Assembly: GCA_016207515.1 (NCBI GenBank)
Contig: JACQPN010000022.1
Span: 1-64,000 of the forward strand
Direction: 5' to 3'
DNA from: Euryarchaeota archaeon
Lineage (GTDB): Archaea; Thermoplasmatota; SW-10-69-26; JACQPN01
Length of the DNA: 64,000 nucleotides
Both the position numbers and the translations under genes were made by a program. Shown piece by piece: positions 7,360 to 14,980 of this stretch. The first letter of the stretch is position 1; each line of letters begins with the position of its first letter. The notes below the pieces were generated by a model. The model was not told the DNA's origin and did not search any database. It saw nothing but the letters and a program-made list of their open reading frames with translations.

Positions 7360-8152
7360 GCGTCCTCTTCTCGACATGCGCCGAGATGCCTTCCTTAGCA
7401 TCCTCGCTTTGGAAGAGTAGTTGCTGCAGTTCGCGCTCGATCGACAAGGCGCTCTCGAACGGCACTTCTGCGCCGCTTTGCACTGCGCGCTTGATGTTGC
7501 CGACCGCCTTCGAGGCTTTGTTCGGCGGGCAATACTGCTCGGCGAACGTGATGACCTGTTCCATGAAGTTTTTCGACTCGTAGATCGTGTTCACGATGCC
7601 GAGGTCGTGGGCTTCCTCGAACGTCATGAGGTTCCCGGTCGTCATGAGCTCGATGGCCTTCGACTTGCCCACGATGCGTACAAGGCGCTGCGTGCCGCCG
7701 GTGCCCGGTAGGACGCCGAGGTTGATCTCCGGCAGGCCGATCTTGCCCGAATCCTTCCTCGCGATTCGGATGTCCGCCGCCATCGCGATCTCGAGCCCGC
7801 CACCGACGCAGTGGCCGTTTATCGCGGCGATGATGAGCTTCGGCGTGTGCTCGAAGCGGTTCAACGTCTCGTTCGCGTGGAGGCAGAATTGGTACTTGAA
7901 CGCGGGTGTCACCGAGTTCAGCATGTTGATGTTGGCCCCGGCGCTGAAGAACTTCTCCCCGTGGCCGGTGAGGACCATCACGTGCTGTTCGGTGTTGAAT
8001 CGGAAGTCGAGGATCGCCTCGTCGAGTTGGCGCATCATCTCGTGCGTGTACGTGTTCGCCGGCGGGTCGTTCATCTCGACGACGGTGATGCCGCCCTTGT
8101 TGTACGTGGTGATGAGTTCCTTGTCGCTTTTCGGTCGGGGCGATGTCGCCAT
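7340..8152 (-). CDS. Enoyl-CoA hydratase/isomerase (crotonase family)
   Basis: A 270-aa single-domain crotonase that hydrates trans-2-enoyl-CoA to 3-hydroxyacyl-CoA. The oxyanion-hole segments are present (FSAGANINML and GHCVGGGLEIAMAADIRIA), and both glutamates expected in true hydratases can be placed, in GGGLEIA and in GLPEINLGVLPGTGGTQRL. The ATG at 8152 is preferred because it lies about 28 nt from an AT-rich TATA element (8174-8189); residues further upstream in this frame look non-coding. It is separately transcribed from the boxB-like operon 3.5 kb away but could supply the preceding step for the dehydrogenase there. It is too short to be BoxC, which is about 550 aa. Confidence 0.93.
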   Translation of the reverse strand: MATSPRPKSDKELITTYNKGGITVVEMNDPPANTYTHEMMRQLDEAILDFRFNTEQHVMVLTGHGEKFFSAGANINMLNSVTPAFKYQFCLHANETLNRFEHTPKLIIAAINGHCVGGGLEIAMAADIRIARKDSGKIGLPEINLGVLPGTGGTQRLVRIVGKSKAIELMTTGNLMTFEEAHDLGIVNTIYESKNFMEQVITFAEQYCPPNKASKAVGNIKRAVQSGAEVPFESALSIERELQQLLFQSEDAKEGISAHVEKRTPKFEGR

Positions 8153-8173
8153 GGGCCGCGAATCCGATTTGCT

Positions 8174-8189
8174 GCTTATAATCTTATAG
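8174..8189 (-). promoter_or_regulatory. TATA element of the enoyl-CoA hydratase gene
   Basis: On the minus strand CTATAAGATTATAAGC holds two overlapping TATA-like cores about 25-35 nt before the ATG at 8152. Confidence 0.55.
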
Positions 8190-8283
8190 TGGGTCGATGA
8201 CGCCGTCAAACGACCCACCAGTTCTCGGGGGAAATGGTTGGGTTGTCGAGGCGCCCGGGGATTGACATCTGGCGATGTGAATA

Positions 8284-8296
8284 CCTTTATGTATTC
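8284..8296 (+). promoter_or_regulatory. TATA box of the vapBC operon
   Basis: CCTTTATGTATTC lies about 29 nt before the GTG at 8317 that starts the antitoxin gene; no Shine-Dalgarno sequence intervenes. Confidence 0.5.
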
Positions 8297-8316
8297 TGAA
8301 AGCGTATACATTGTGT

Positions 8317-8529
8317 GTGACAGACCGTGTCCAGTTCCGCGAGGATGCAGAGACGGTGGCCTTCGTCGAAGGCCTTGGCATCAACCCGAACGAGCTCGCG
8401 CGCGATCTTTTCGAGGCGGAGGTCCGCCGATTGAAAGCGAACGCGTGGCTCGAAGGCGTGCGCAAGTTGAAGGTCCGCCTCGGGGGAAACGCCGCCGATA
8501 TCGTCCGTGAGGACCGCGATGCCCGGTGA
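8317..8529 (+). CDS. vapB: VapB-type antitoxin (candidate)
   Basis: About 70 aa from a GTG at 8317; a TTG at 8311 is also in frame. It is a small charged protein with a short N-terminal part (VQFREDAETVAFVEGL) and a helical, acidic-basic C-terminus, the usual layout of an antitoxin that wraps a PIN toxin. No clear AbrB or ribbon-helix-helix signature was confirmed. Identification rests mainly on its 11-nt overlap with the PIN-domain gene and its leaderless promoter, which is the gene order of vapBC modules. It is expected to bind VapC and repress its own promoter. Confidence 0.7.
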   Translation: MTDRVQFREDAETVAFVEGLGINPNELARDLFEAEVRRLKANAWLEGVRKLKVRLGGNAADIVREDRDAR

Positions 8530-8959
8530 CCCGGCGTCTGTCGTCGTGGATTCGAGCGCGCTCATCGATTCCGTCGATTCGGAGAAACCGGGCCTCGACG
8601 AGGCGTTCGCGTTGATCGCCGCGGAGCACGAGCTCTTGGCCCCGGTGCTCTTGGCGTCCGAGTGCGGGAATGTGGTGCATCGGAAGCGCGCGGCCAGGTT
8701 CGGCCGGGACGCGATGGAACGAGCGGGGGCGCTGGAACTGCTGCTTGGCCAAGTGACGCTTGTCCTTCTCGACGCCGAAGACCGACGGCGCGCGGGATCG
8801 CTCGTCGAAGAAGCCGGCGTCACATACTACGACGCCGAGTTCTTGGCCCTCGCCGACGCCCGCGGCGCAGCACTCCTGTCGCAGGATTCGCGGCTCCGCG
8901 ACGCGGCGCGAAAGATCCTGGGACCAGAGCGCGTTTTGGATGTCCGTGGACGAGTGTAG
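8519..8959 (+). CDS. vapC: VapC-type PIN-domain ribonuclease toxin
   Basis: A 146-aa PIN domain expected to cleave RNA when released from its antitoxin. The acidic active-site positions are visible: D in VVVDSSALID (about residue 11), E in LASECGNVV (about 48), D in GVTYYDAEFLALA (about 109) and D in LLSQDSRLRDAA (about 126). This is the full quartet, so the enzyme should be active. The ATG at 8519 overlaps the antitoxin stop, giving translational coupling; a GTG four codons earlier is the alternative. The target RNA cannot be deduced. Confidence 0.9.
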   Translation: MPGDPASVVVDSSALIDSVDSEKPGLDEAFALIAAEHELLAPVLLASECGNVVHRKRAARFGRDAMERAGALELLLGQVTLVLLDAEDRRRAGSLVEEAGVTYYDAEFLALADARGAALLSQDSRLRDAARKILGPERVLDVRGRV

Positions 8960-9063
8960 GCACTTTCGCCCCTCCCGACGAGGGGGCGCTTGCCGCGCGT
9001 TTTTTAGGCCGCCCGATGGGCCCCGGCGATAAGATCGGAGATTCGGGGCGGGTCCCGATCAAA

Positions 9064-9150
9064 TTTATGCGCACATATTTGGCTTTTTATGCGCAATTTT
9101 ATGCGCCATCCAAAGCCTTTTATGCGCAAAAGTGGTCTTGATTATGCGCA
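9064..9150 (+). promoter_or_regulatory. Five direct repeats (TTTATGCGCA) forming the fic operator/promoter
   Basis: Copies of (T/A)TTATGCGC(A/C) start at 9064, 9086, 9098, 9119 and 9141, the last abutting the fic start codon. Start-to-start spacings of 22, 12, 21 and 22 bp keep them close to one face of the helix (one or two turns), as for a regulator binding cooperatively. The AT-rich parts (TTTTAT) may double as TATA elements. No other copy was noticed in the window. The rest of 8960-9063 shows no gene. Confidence 0.75.
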
Positions 9151-10269
9151 ATGGCGACTTCTGAATTCGCCCCTTACAGGATCACCAAGGAGACGGTCCG
9201 CCGTCCCCGCCGCGACAGGTTCGCCCCACACTACGAAGTGGACCAGGAAATCCACGACGCGCTCAGGAACATCGAGCGCAACGACCAGGAACTCCGACGC
9301 TTCGGGCTCGACGACGTCGAATCGCGAAGGCTTTGGCGCCAAGCCATAGTGCGAAACGCGTTCGGGACCGCTAGCATCGAGGGAAACCCGCTCACCCTCG
9401 AGGACGTCGAGAGCCTGCTCGTCGCCTCGCCACGCCCCGCGGAGATCACGGAGCCCGACGAGCGGGAGATCTTGAACAACGCGGCGATGATGCAACGCCT
9501 ACCCACTCTCAAGGTCCCGCGTTCCTTGCATGAAGTCTCCGCGCTACACGCGGAGCTCTGCAAAGGTGTCATGGCGGACGCCGGGGAATTCAAGAACCAG
9601 CGTAATTTCATCGGCCGCCGCCAGGACCGTAGCGTGATCTACGTCCCGAGCGAGCCCGCGCGCGTCGGACCCGAACTCCAAAACGCCCTCGATTGGCTCC
9701 ACGACGCATCGGAGCACCCGCTGGTCCGCGTGATCATCTTCTTCCACGAGTACCAGGCGATCCACCCCTTCAGGGACGGCAACGGAAGGAGCGGGCGGCT
9801 TCTTTCGACGATCGCCACGTACCACTTCGGGTATCCCGGTATCCGTTACGCCCTTGTCGACTACTCGTTCAACGCCGATCGCGACGGTTATTACGGGGCG
9901 CTCGCAGCGACTCAAAAGAGCGCCTGGGACTACACACCGTGGCTACGCTACATGACCCGTGTCCTCGACACGACGTTTCGCGAAGCCCTCGACCGGTTCC
10001 TGTTCAGCGGCGACCTTCCAAAGGGCCTCAACAATCGCCAGATCCGCGTCGCAGAGTGGTTTGCGGGCGCGTCGAAGGGCCACGAAGACCGCCTCGTGAA
10101 ATTCAATGACGTCCATCAAGCGTTTCCCGACACGCCTCGGCGCACGCTGCAGCTCGACCTCGCCACCCTCGCGGAAGCCGGCGTGATAGAAAAGAGGGGC
10201 GAACGGAAGGGCACGACCTACCGCTTTGAAAAGCGGCCGCGTGGAGCGAAGAAGGAGGGGTCTGCCTAG
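9151..10269 (+). CDS. fic: Fic-domain AMPylase-type protein with C-terminal winged helix
   Basis: A 372-aa Fic protein. The active-site motif HPFRDGNGRSGR (residues 205-216) is complete, so it should transfer AMP or another nucleotide moiety to a hydroxyl of a target protein. An N-terminal auto-inhibitory motif TASIEGN (residues 73-79) fits class II Fic enzymes, whose Glu blocks ATP binding until relieved. Residues about 300-360 (VKFNDVHQAFPDTPRRTLQ, LATLAEAGVIEKRGERKGTTYRF) form a winged-helix domain, so it may bind the five repeats in its own promoter. Its stop codon overlaps the first array gene as TAGTG, so Fic heads the membrane-protein array transcript. The target protein is unknown. 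Confidence 0.93.
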   Translation: MATSEFAPYRITKETVRRPRRDRFAPHYEVDQEIHDALRNIERNDQELRRFGLDDVESRRLWRQAIVRNAFGTASIEGNPLTLEDVESLLVASPRPAEITEPDEREILNNAAMMQRLPTLKVPRSLHEVSALHAELCKGVMADAGEFKNQRNFIGRRQDRSVIYVPSEPARVGPELQNALDWLHDASEHPLVRVIIFFHEYQAIHPFRDGNGRSGRLLSTIATYHFGYPGIRYALVDYSFNADRDGYYGALAATQKSAWDYTPWLRYMTRVLDTTFREALDRFLFSGDLPKGLNNRQIRVAEWFAGASKGHEDRLVKFNDVHQAFPDTPRRTLQLDLATLAEAGVIEKRGERKGTTYRFEKRPRGAKKEGSA

Positions 10270-10670
10270 TGGCCCTCAACCTCGCGCTCCCCGCCCTCAT
10301 CAACGCCGCGAGCGGCGCCCTTCTAGTGCTCCCCGGGCTTTTCGTCGCGAGCCGGACCAAGGGAGGCCGTGTGAACCTTGCGTCCGGCGTGTCCGCGATA
10401 GCGCCGGTGTCGCGGCTTGCCGACCGCATCGCGGGGAAGGCCGTGCCAGCTGCGGGGGCGCAGCCGCATGCGGCGAGTAACCAGCCAGCGTCGGAGCGCC
10501 AGATTTCCTACCGGCACGCCGTAGAACTGGCGTTACGGGACCGTCGGCTCTCGCGCGAGGAGGAGCCGCGGCTCTTTCAACTCGCCCATCACCTCAGTAT
10601 CTCGCCCGCGCGGGCCGTCGAGATCCAGGATGCCGTCGAGGCCGGAGTCTCACCAGGAGGCGATTCGTGA
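10269..10670 (+). CDS. Array member 1: truncated paralog, one TM segment plus C-terminal helical domain
   Basis: A 133-aa protein starting at a GTG that overlaps the fic stop. It has one hydrophobic N-terminal segment (residues 5-27), then jumps to the part of the family just after the last membrane helix (SAIAPVSRLADRIAGKAVP) and the C-terminal domain (YRHAVELALRDRRLSREEEPRL-like, residues 80-130). It is closest to the C-terminus of array member 2, next to it. Relative to full members it lacks the multi-helix N-terminal domain and the WTIKQST linker. It may be a remnant of a deletion, or a deliberate small partner retaining only the cytoplasmic module. Its end overlaps member 2 by four bases. 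Confidence 0.75.
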   Translation: MALNLALPALINAASGALLVLPGLFVASRTKGGRVNLASGVSAIAPVSRLADRIAGKAVPAAGAQPHAASNQPASERQISYRHAVELALRDRRLSREEEPRLFQLAHHLSISPARAVEIQDAVEAGVSPGGDS

Positions 10671-11968
10671 TGCGATTTGATACGGATCTTCCCGACATCC
10701 TGAACGCGCTCGGCGCGACCCTCGTCTTGGCGCTTGGCGTCTGGATCGCCCTCCACAAGCCGCGTTCCCGGGCGAGCGCCGCGCTCGCCGCGTTCACCAT
10801 CGGGTTCGGCGCCTTCGTCATCCCGAACTACGCGCTGGCCGATCTCTCACATGGGGAGGAGGCCGCGCACTCTGCCTTCCGGTCCCTGGCCGAAGCGCTT
10901 GCCTTCGTGAGTCTCGTCGCGCTCCTGCGTGTCTTTCCGCGGCCGCTGACCCGCGCCGACCGCCCAGGGATCGCCGCCGCGTGCTTCGTCTTCGCGGTGG
11001 GGTCTGCCGCGAGCCTCGCGGCCCGTTTGATGAGGCCGGGGGGTTGGCAACCCGCAGCCTACGTCCAGGACAACGCCCTGTACTTCGCCATCAACGCCGC
11101 GGACTACGTCGCCAACATTTTCCTCTTCGCCGCGCTCCCGGCGGTCGCCGCCCTCCTCACGCTGCGCTACCGAGGCCTGAAGGACCCGAACCCCCGCACG
11201 CAGGCGGCGCTCATGGCCGCCGCGTTGCTTCTATACGTAGGCTTCATCGCGGGCGCGGGCGGTTCGGAAGGCAGGGACCCCATCCACGACCCCCTTGACC
11301 TCATGGCGAACGCCGGCTTCGCCCTGGCCTGCCTCGTGGCCGGCATTGCCTGGCTGCACGCGACCACGTGGAGCGACAAGTCCGCACGCGCCCGCAACCT
11401 CGCGCTCCTCTCATTCGGCATGCCCCTCGTTGGCCTGCTCTACGCGACGACCGAGAAGGGCTTCGGAGGATACGGGGTCATTCGCACCGTTTTCGTTCTC
11501 TTCCTCGCTTACGCGATCCTGCGAGGGCAACTCCTCGGCCTCGACGTGAAGATCCGCTTCGCCATCAGCAAGTCCACCCTCGCGGCCGTCTTCATCGCGG
11601 TGTTCTTCGTCGCAAGCGAAGCGGCGCAGCAGTTCTTCGGCGAAGCGTTCCAATCGAGCTACGTGGGAATCCTGGCGGCGGGTGCCCTCGTGTTCGCCGT
11701 AGCGCCGTTGTCTCGCATTGCGGACCGCATCGCGGAGAAGGCGGTCCCCCTCGCGACCGAGAGCAAGGGCGTGGCCGCGTCGGATCCCACACGTCGCGAA
11801 GACGCCTACCTCAACGCCGTCCGCCTCGCCCTACGCGACCGGAGACTGACGCGCGACGAGGAATCCCAACTCCACCGCCTGGCGGAAGAGCTCGGCATCG
11901 GGGCGGGGCGCGCCCACGAACTACTCGTCCAAGCGGAGAGCGAGGAGAGCGGCAGGGGGGCGGGCTAG
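10667..11968 (+). CDS. Array member 2: polytopic membrane protein
   Basis: A 433-aa protein with about nine N-terminal hydrophobic segments, longer than the other members, followed by the family core: an amphipathic linker (LDVKIRFAISKSTLAAVFIA) entering a membrane helix, a second helix (YVGILAAGALVFAVAPL) and the post-membrane motif SRIADRIAEKAVP. The C-terminal 65 residues (YLNAVRLALRDRRLTRDEES, then LHRLAEELGIGAGRAHELL) form the helical domain shared by all members. No kinase, cyclase or transporter motif was seen. Start GTG 10667 overlaps the stop of member 1. This member and member 1 form the most divergent branch of the array. Function unknown; a membrane sensor or receptor is the working idea. 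Confidence 0.85.
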   Translation: MMRFDTDLPDILNALGATLVLALGVWIALHKPRSRASAALAAFTIGFGAFVIPNYALADLSHGEEAAHSAFRSLAEALAFVSLVALLRVFPRPLTRADRPGIAAACFVFAVGSAASLAARLMRPGGWQPAAYVQDNALYFAINAADYVANIFLFAALPAVAALLTLRYRGLKDPNPRTQAALMAAALLLYVGFIAGAGGSEGRDPIHDPLDLMANAGFALACLVAGIAWLHATTWSDKSARARNLALLSFGMPLVGLLYATTEKGFGGYGVIRTVFVLFLAYAILRGQLLGLDVKIRFAISKSTLAAVFIAVFFVASEAAQQFFGEAFQSSYVGILAAGALVFAVAPLSRIADRIAEKAVPLATESKGVAASDPTRREDAYLNAVRLALRDRRLTRDEESQLHRLAEELGIGAGRAHELLVQAESEESGRGAG

Positions 11969-13126
11969 ATGGCGTTCGTCTGGAACGACGTCGGGGCCTT
12001 CGCCTCCGGTGTAGCGATCATCATGTGGCCGCTGGCCGCGCTCATACTTTTCCGCCGGCCCGACCGCGCGCAGAACAGGCTCTTGGCAGTAGCCATCGTG
12101 TTCGAAAGCATTGCGCTCGCGGGTGGAGCGGGGCTTCTTTTCCTCACGGACGATCCGCGCACGGCCTACGCGTGGCAGCGGCTCAACACTTTCGCCCTGC
12201 CCGCGTTCAGCGGCGTCTATCTGCTCTTTCTCGGTACACTTCCCTCTCCCCTCTCGGCGCCGTTCCGTACGCGGCGTGGCAGCGCGGTGGTAGTGCTGGG
12301 GATAGGCGCCGCATGGGCAGCCGCGCTCCTTTGGCCCGCGGCGTTCGTTCCGGGAGTGCAGCGCGTCTCGTACGCGACGTGGGATGGTGTGTCGGGTCCC
12401 TATCAGCCGGTCCTCACGAACATGATCCTCGCGGCGTACACGTATGGTTTCGTCGTGTCCTTGGACGCCTGGCGAAGGGCTAGCGCAGGAACGCTTCAGA
12501 AAACGCAGATGGGGCTTTTCCTTCTTGCATTCGGCGTCCGGGATTTCTTCGGTGCCTACGCCTTCGGTTATCGCCTCGTGAACAGTGCTCTCGGCACACA
12601 GCTCCCGTCGCTAAACCAACTTGTGGGGGTCCCGAACTACGTCCAATTCCCCGCATACATCCTGCTCTTCCTTCTCCTCGTCTCGTACGCGATGCTCAAA
12701 GTACAGCTCTTCGACGTGGATCTCCGCGTGAAATGGACCATCCGCCAGTCCACCGTCGCGGCCGCCTTCGTCGCGGTCTTCTTCGTGGTGAGCCAACTCG
12801 CCCAGACGGTCCTTCAATCAAGCCTCGGGCCGATTGCGGGGGTGCTCGCGGCAGGTGCTCTCGTCTTCGTCCTCGCTCCCCTCAACCGTCTCGCCCAGCG
12901 CGTGTCCGACGCCGCGATGCCGAACGTGAAAGAGACGGAAGGTTACAAGACCGTGAGAAAACGCGAGGTCTATCGCGCTGCGTTTCTGGAGGCCGCGGCC
13001 GACGGAGAGCTCACTGAAAAGGACAGGAACGTCTTGGCGACGCTTGCGGACCAGTTGGGATTGTCGAACATGGATGCGAGAGAGGTGGAGAAGGAAGCGG
13101 CGGCGAGGTCAATGGAGGTGACATGA
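11969..13126 (+). CDS. Array member 3: 7TM-plus-2TM membrane protein
   Basis: A 385-aa protein starting directly after the stop of member 2. The N-terminus (MAFVWND) matches the conserved start of members 4-7. Seven hydrophobic segments lie at about 9-29, 37-58, 70-90, 104-124, 148-168, 180-205 and 228-250, a layout like the 7TM sensor modules attached to some histidine kinases. Then come the signature linker FDVDLRVKWTIRQSTVAAAF, two more helices, and the C-terminal domain (YKTVRKREVYRAAF, DGELTEKDRNVLATLADQL). That domain resembles TerB-like helical modules in its DGxxTxxE pattern; this is an impression to be tested. No output enzyme is attached. Confidence 0.88.
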   Translation: MAFVWNDVGAFASGVAIIMWPLAALILFRRPDRAQNRLLAVAIVFESIALAGGAGLLFLTDDPRTAYAWQRLNTFALPAFSGVYLLFLGTLPSPLSAPFRTRRGSAVVVLGIGAAWAAALLWPAAFVPGVQRVSYATWDGVSGPYQPVLTNMILAAYTYGFVVSLDAWRRASAGTLQKTQMGLFLLAFGVRDFFGAYAFGYRLVNSALGTQLPSLNQLVGVPNYVQFPAYILLFLLLVSYAMLKVQLFDVDLRVKWTIRQSTVAAAFVAVFFVVSQLAQTVLQSSLGPIAGVLAAGALVFVLAPLNRLAQRVSDAAMPNVKETEGYKTVRKREVYRAAFLEAAADGELTEKDRNVLATLADQLGLSNMDAREVEKEAAARSMEVT

Positions 13127-13137
13127 GTGGAGGCCGC

Positions 13138-13482
13138 TCAGGGACCCTTTTTCTCCAAGATCCCTTCCAACTCGCGCACGAGGGTCGGCAACTCTTCCGC
13201 TACGGTACGCCACACGACGTCGAGATCCACCTCGAAGTACGCGTGGATGAGCTTGTCTCGCATTCCGGCGATCTTCCGCCACGGTACGCCCGGCAGGGTA
13301 TTGCGCGTCGGTTCGCCCACATGCTTGGCGGCTTCACCCACGACCTCAAGGAGACGCGTAAGGGACAACGCAAGGGTGCGATCCTCGTCCAGGTCCCCGC
13401 GGCTTCGCCCACTGGACAGGGCCACCGCCTCACGGGCCGCATCAAGGACGTCAAGAAGACGGTCGCGCTCACGCCTCTCCAT
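13138..13482 (-). CDS. hepT: HepT-like toxin (HEPN RNase) of an MNT/HepT pair
   Basis: A 114-aa all-helical HEPN protein. The motif RDKLIHAY matches the R-x4-H-x-Y active site of HepT RNases, in which the Tyr is also the residue AMPylated by the partner nucleotidyltransferase. The ATG at 13482 overlaps the MNT gene by 14 bases. It lies on the minus strand inside the plus-strand membrane-protein array, with its stop only 11 bases from the stop of array member 3. The pair therefore either arrived as a unit or was enclosed when the array expanded. The longer frame upstream of this ATG is an out-of-frame copy of the MNT gene. Confidence 0.9.
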   Translation of the reverse strand: MERRERDRLLDVLDAAREAVALSSGRSRGDLDEDRTLALSLTRLLEVVGEAAKHVGEPTRNTLPGVPWRKIAGMRDKLIHAYFEVDLDVVWRTVAEELPTLVRELEGILEKKGP

Positions 13483-13774
13483 ACTGGACCTCGGCCGACG
13501 CCAGCACCTCGTCGCGGAAATGCCTACTGAGATCATTGGGCGTGTGGAGATCGACTTCCCGGACCCCCAAGATCTGGGCGAGTTCGTCCTGGAGGCCGAT
13601 GAGCGCGAAATACCCGGGCACGTGGCCGTCCTCGAACTCGACAAGTACGTCGACGTCGCTCGCCGGTCCGAATTGTTCCGTGAGCACGGACCCGAAGAGG
13701 GAAAGCCGTCGGACGTGGTGCCGGCGGCAGAAATGGCTGACTGCTTGCCTGTCAACGCGAATCCTTGCGGCCAT
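13469..13774 (-). CDS. mntA: MntA-like minimal nucleotidyltransferase antitoxin
   Basis: A 101-aa minimal nucleotidyltransferase. The sequence GSVLTEQFGPASDVDVLVEF contains GS, ten residues, then DVD, exactly the GS-x10-DxD motif of enzymes that AMPylate and neutralise HepT toxins. A third acidic residue is likely in REVDLHT. The first gene of the pair, it starts at ATG 13774, and its product is expected to modify the HepT Tyr. Its promoter would overlap the start region of array member 4 on the other strand (13775-13850), so transcription of the two could interfere. Confidence 0.92.
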   Translation of the reverse strand: MAARIRVDRQAVSHFCRRHHVRRLSLFGSVLTEQFGPASDVDVLVEFEDGHVPGYFALIGLQDELAQILGVREVDLHTPNDLSRHFRDEVLASAEVQYGEA

Positions 13775-13830
13775 GCTCCTCGACGGCGAAACGTCAAACC
13801 ACCTCTTGAGCGCTTCGGAAGGGGCACTCC

Positions 13831-13835
13831 GGAGG
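13831..13835 (+). promoter_or_regulatory. Shine-Dalgarno sequence of array member 4
   Basis: GGAGG nine bases before the ATG at 13844. It contrasts with the other array genes, which rely on stop/start overlap or leaderless starts. Confidence 0.6.
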
Positions 13836-13843
13836 CGACCTGA

Positions 13844-14980
13844 ATGGGCCTCTACTGGAATCCGATAGGCGCCGTCGGGCTCGCCGTCACGGCCACGACG
13901 TGGCTCATCGCCGCGGTCATCTATTTCGCTCGTCCTGGGAGATCGCAGAACCGGCGGCTCGCGACTCTCCTCGCGGTCGAAGGCTTCGGCTGGTCCGGCG
14001 GCGCGGGACTCATCTACGTCGTCGACGATCCGGCTCAAGCCTACGCAGCGCAGGCAATCACGACCGTCGTGCTCGCGGCGATTCCCTTTCTCTATGTGGC
14101 CTTCATCGCGACGCTGGAAACGCCGCTCGTCCGACCATTACGGAATCCGTATGTCTCCTGGGCCCTCTGGGCGGGTGCGATGCTCGCCAGCGCGTTCGTT
14201 CTCGTGAACATGTCACATTTCGTCGCTGGCGTTGCGCCGGTCCCATACTCGAAATGGGAATCCGTGAGCGGTGATTGGGGGGCGTACGGCGTCGTTGGTT
14301 ACGCTTTGGTGGCCACCTCTCTCTTGGGCCTCATCGCGGCGCTTGCCACCTGGCGCGGGGCCGCGCAAGGCTCCGCCACGCGGGCGCGGGCCGCCGCCTA
14401 CGCCGTGGCGTTCGGGATCCGCGACTTCAACTTCGGAATAACGTTCTCCGGAATCCAGGATCTGCTTTTCCCCGAGATCGTCCCAGGTTTCGGTCAGGCG
14501 ATGTTCGAGGTGGTCGCCCTCCTGTCGTTCCTGGTCCTCGGGTACGCAATCGTGAGACACCAGCTTTTCGACGTGGACCTCAAGTTGAAGTGGACGATCA
14601 AACAGTCAACGGTCGCCACCGCCTTCATCGCCGTCTTCTTTGTCGTCAGCGAGGTCGCGCAATCAGTGTTCCAATCAAGTCTGGGTTCAATAGCAGGAAT
14701 CATTGCGGCGGGGGCACTGGTTTTCGCGCTCGCCCCGCTACAACGCGCCGCCGACCGCGTCGCGAGTGCTGCGATGCCAGGCGTCAAGGACACGTCGGAG
14801 TACTTGGCTTACAGGAAGGTGGAGGTGTATCGGGCGACCGTCGAGGAGATACTCGTGGATCGGGCGATCACGGAGAAGGAGCGCTCCATCTTGAATCGTC
14901 TGCGCGATAAGCTGGAACTTGGCGACGACGTGGCGAAAGCCATCGAGCGCGACGCGGCGGCCGCGAAGGGGGCCGCCTAG
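13844..14980 (+). CDS. Array member 4: 7TM-plus-2TM membrane protein
   Basis: A 378-aa paralog of member 3 with the same order: N-terminus MGLYWNPIG, seven hydrophobic segments, linker FDVDLKLKWTIKQSTVATAF, two further helices, then the C-terminal domain (YLAYRKVEVYRATVEEILVD, ITEKERSILNRLRDKLEL). A GGAGG at 13831-13835 suits the ATG at 13844, so this gene restarts translation after the antisense MNT/HepT pair. It is closest to member 5 in the C-terminal domain. Function unknown. Confidence 0.88.
   Translation: MGLYWNPIGAVGLAVTATTWLIAAVIYFARPGRSQNRRLATLLAVEGFGWSGGAGLIYVVDDPAQAYAAQAITTVVLAAIPFLYVAFIATLETPLVRPLRNPYVSWALWAGAMLASAFVLVNMSHFVAGVAPVPYSKWESVSGDWGAYGVVGYALVATSLLGLIAALATWRGAAQGSATRARAAAYAVAFGIRDFNFGITFSGIQDLLFPEIVPGFGQAMFEVVALLSFLVLGYAIVRHQLFDVDLKLKWTIKQSTVATAFIAVFFVVSEVAQSVFQSSLGSIAGIIAAGALVFALAPLQRAADRVASAAMPGVKDTSEYLAYRKVEVYRATVEEILVDRAITEKERSILNRLRDKLELGDDVAKAIERDAAAAKGAA

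Noticed and set aside
7340-8152. BoxC (2,3-epoxybenzoyl-CoA dihydrolase)
   Set aside because: At 270 aa it is a standard enoyl-CoA hydratase; BoxC is about twice as long.
9064-9150. CRISPR-like direct repeats before fic
   Set aside because: Repeats are only about 10 bp and spacers 2-12 bp, far from CRISPR dimensions; they fit an operator.
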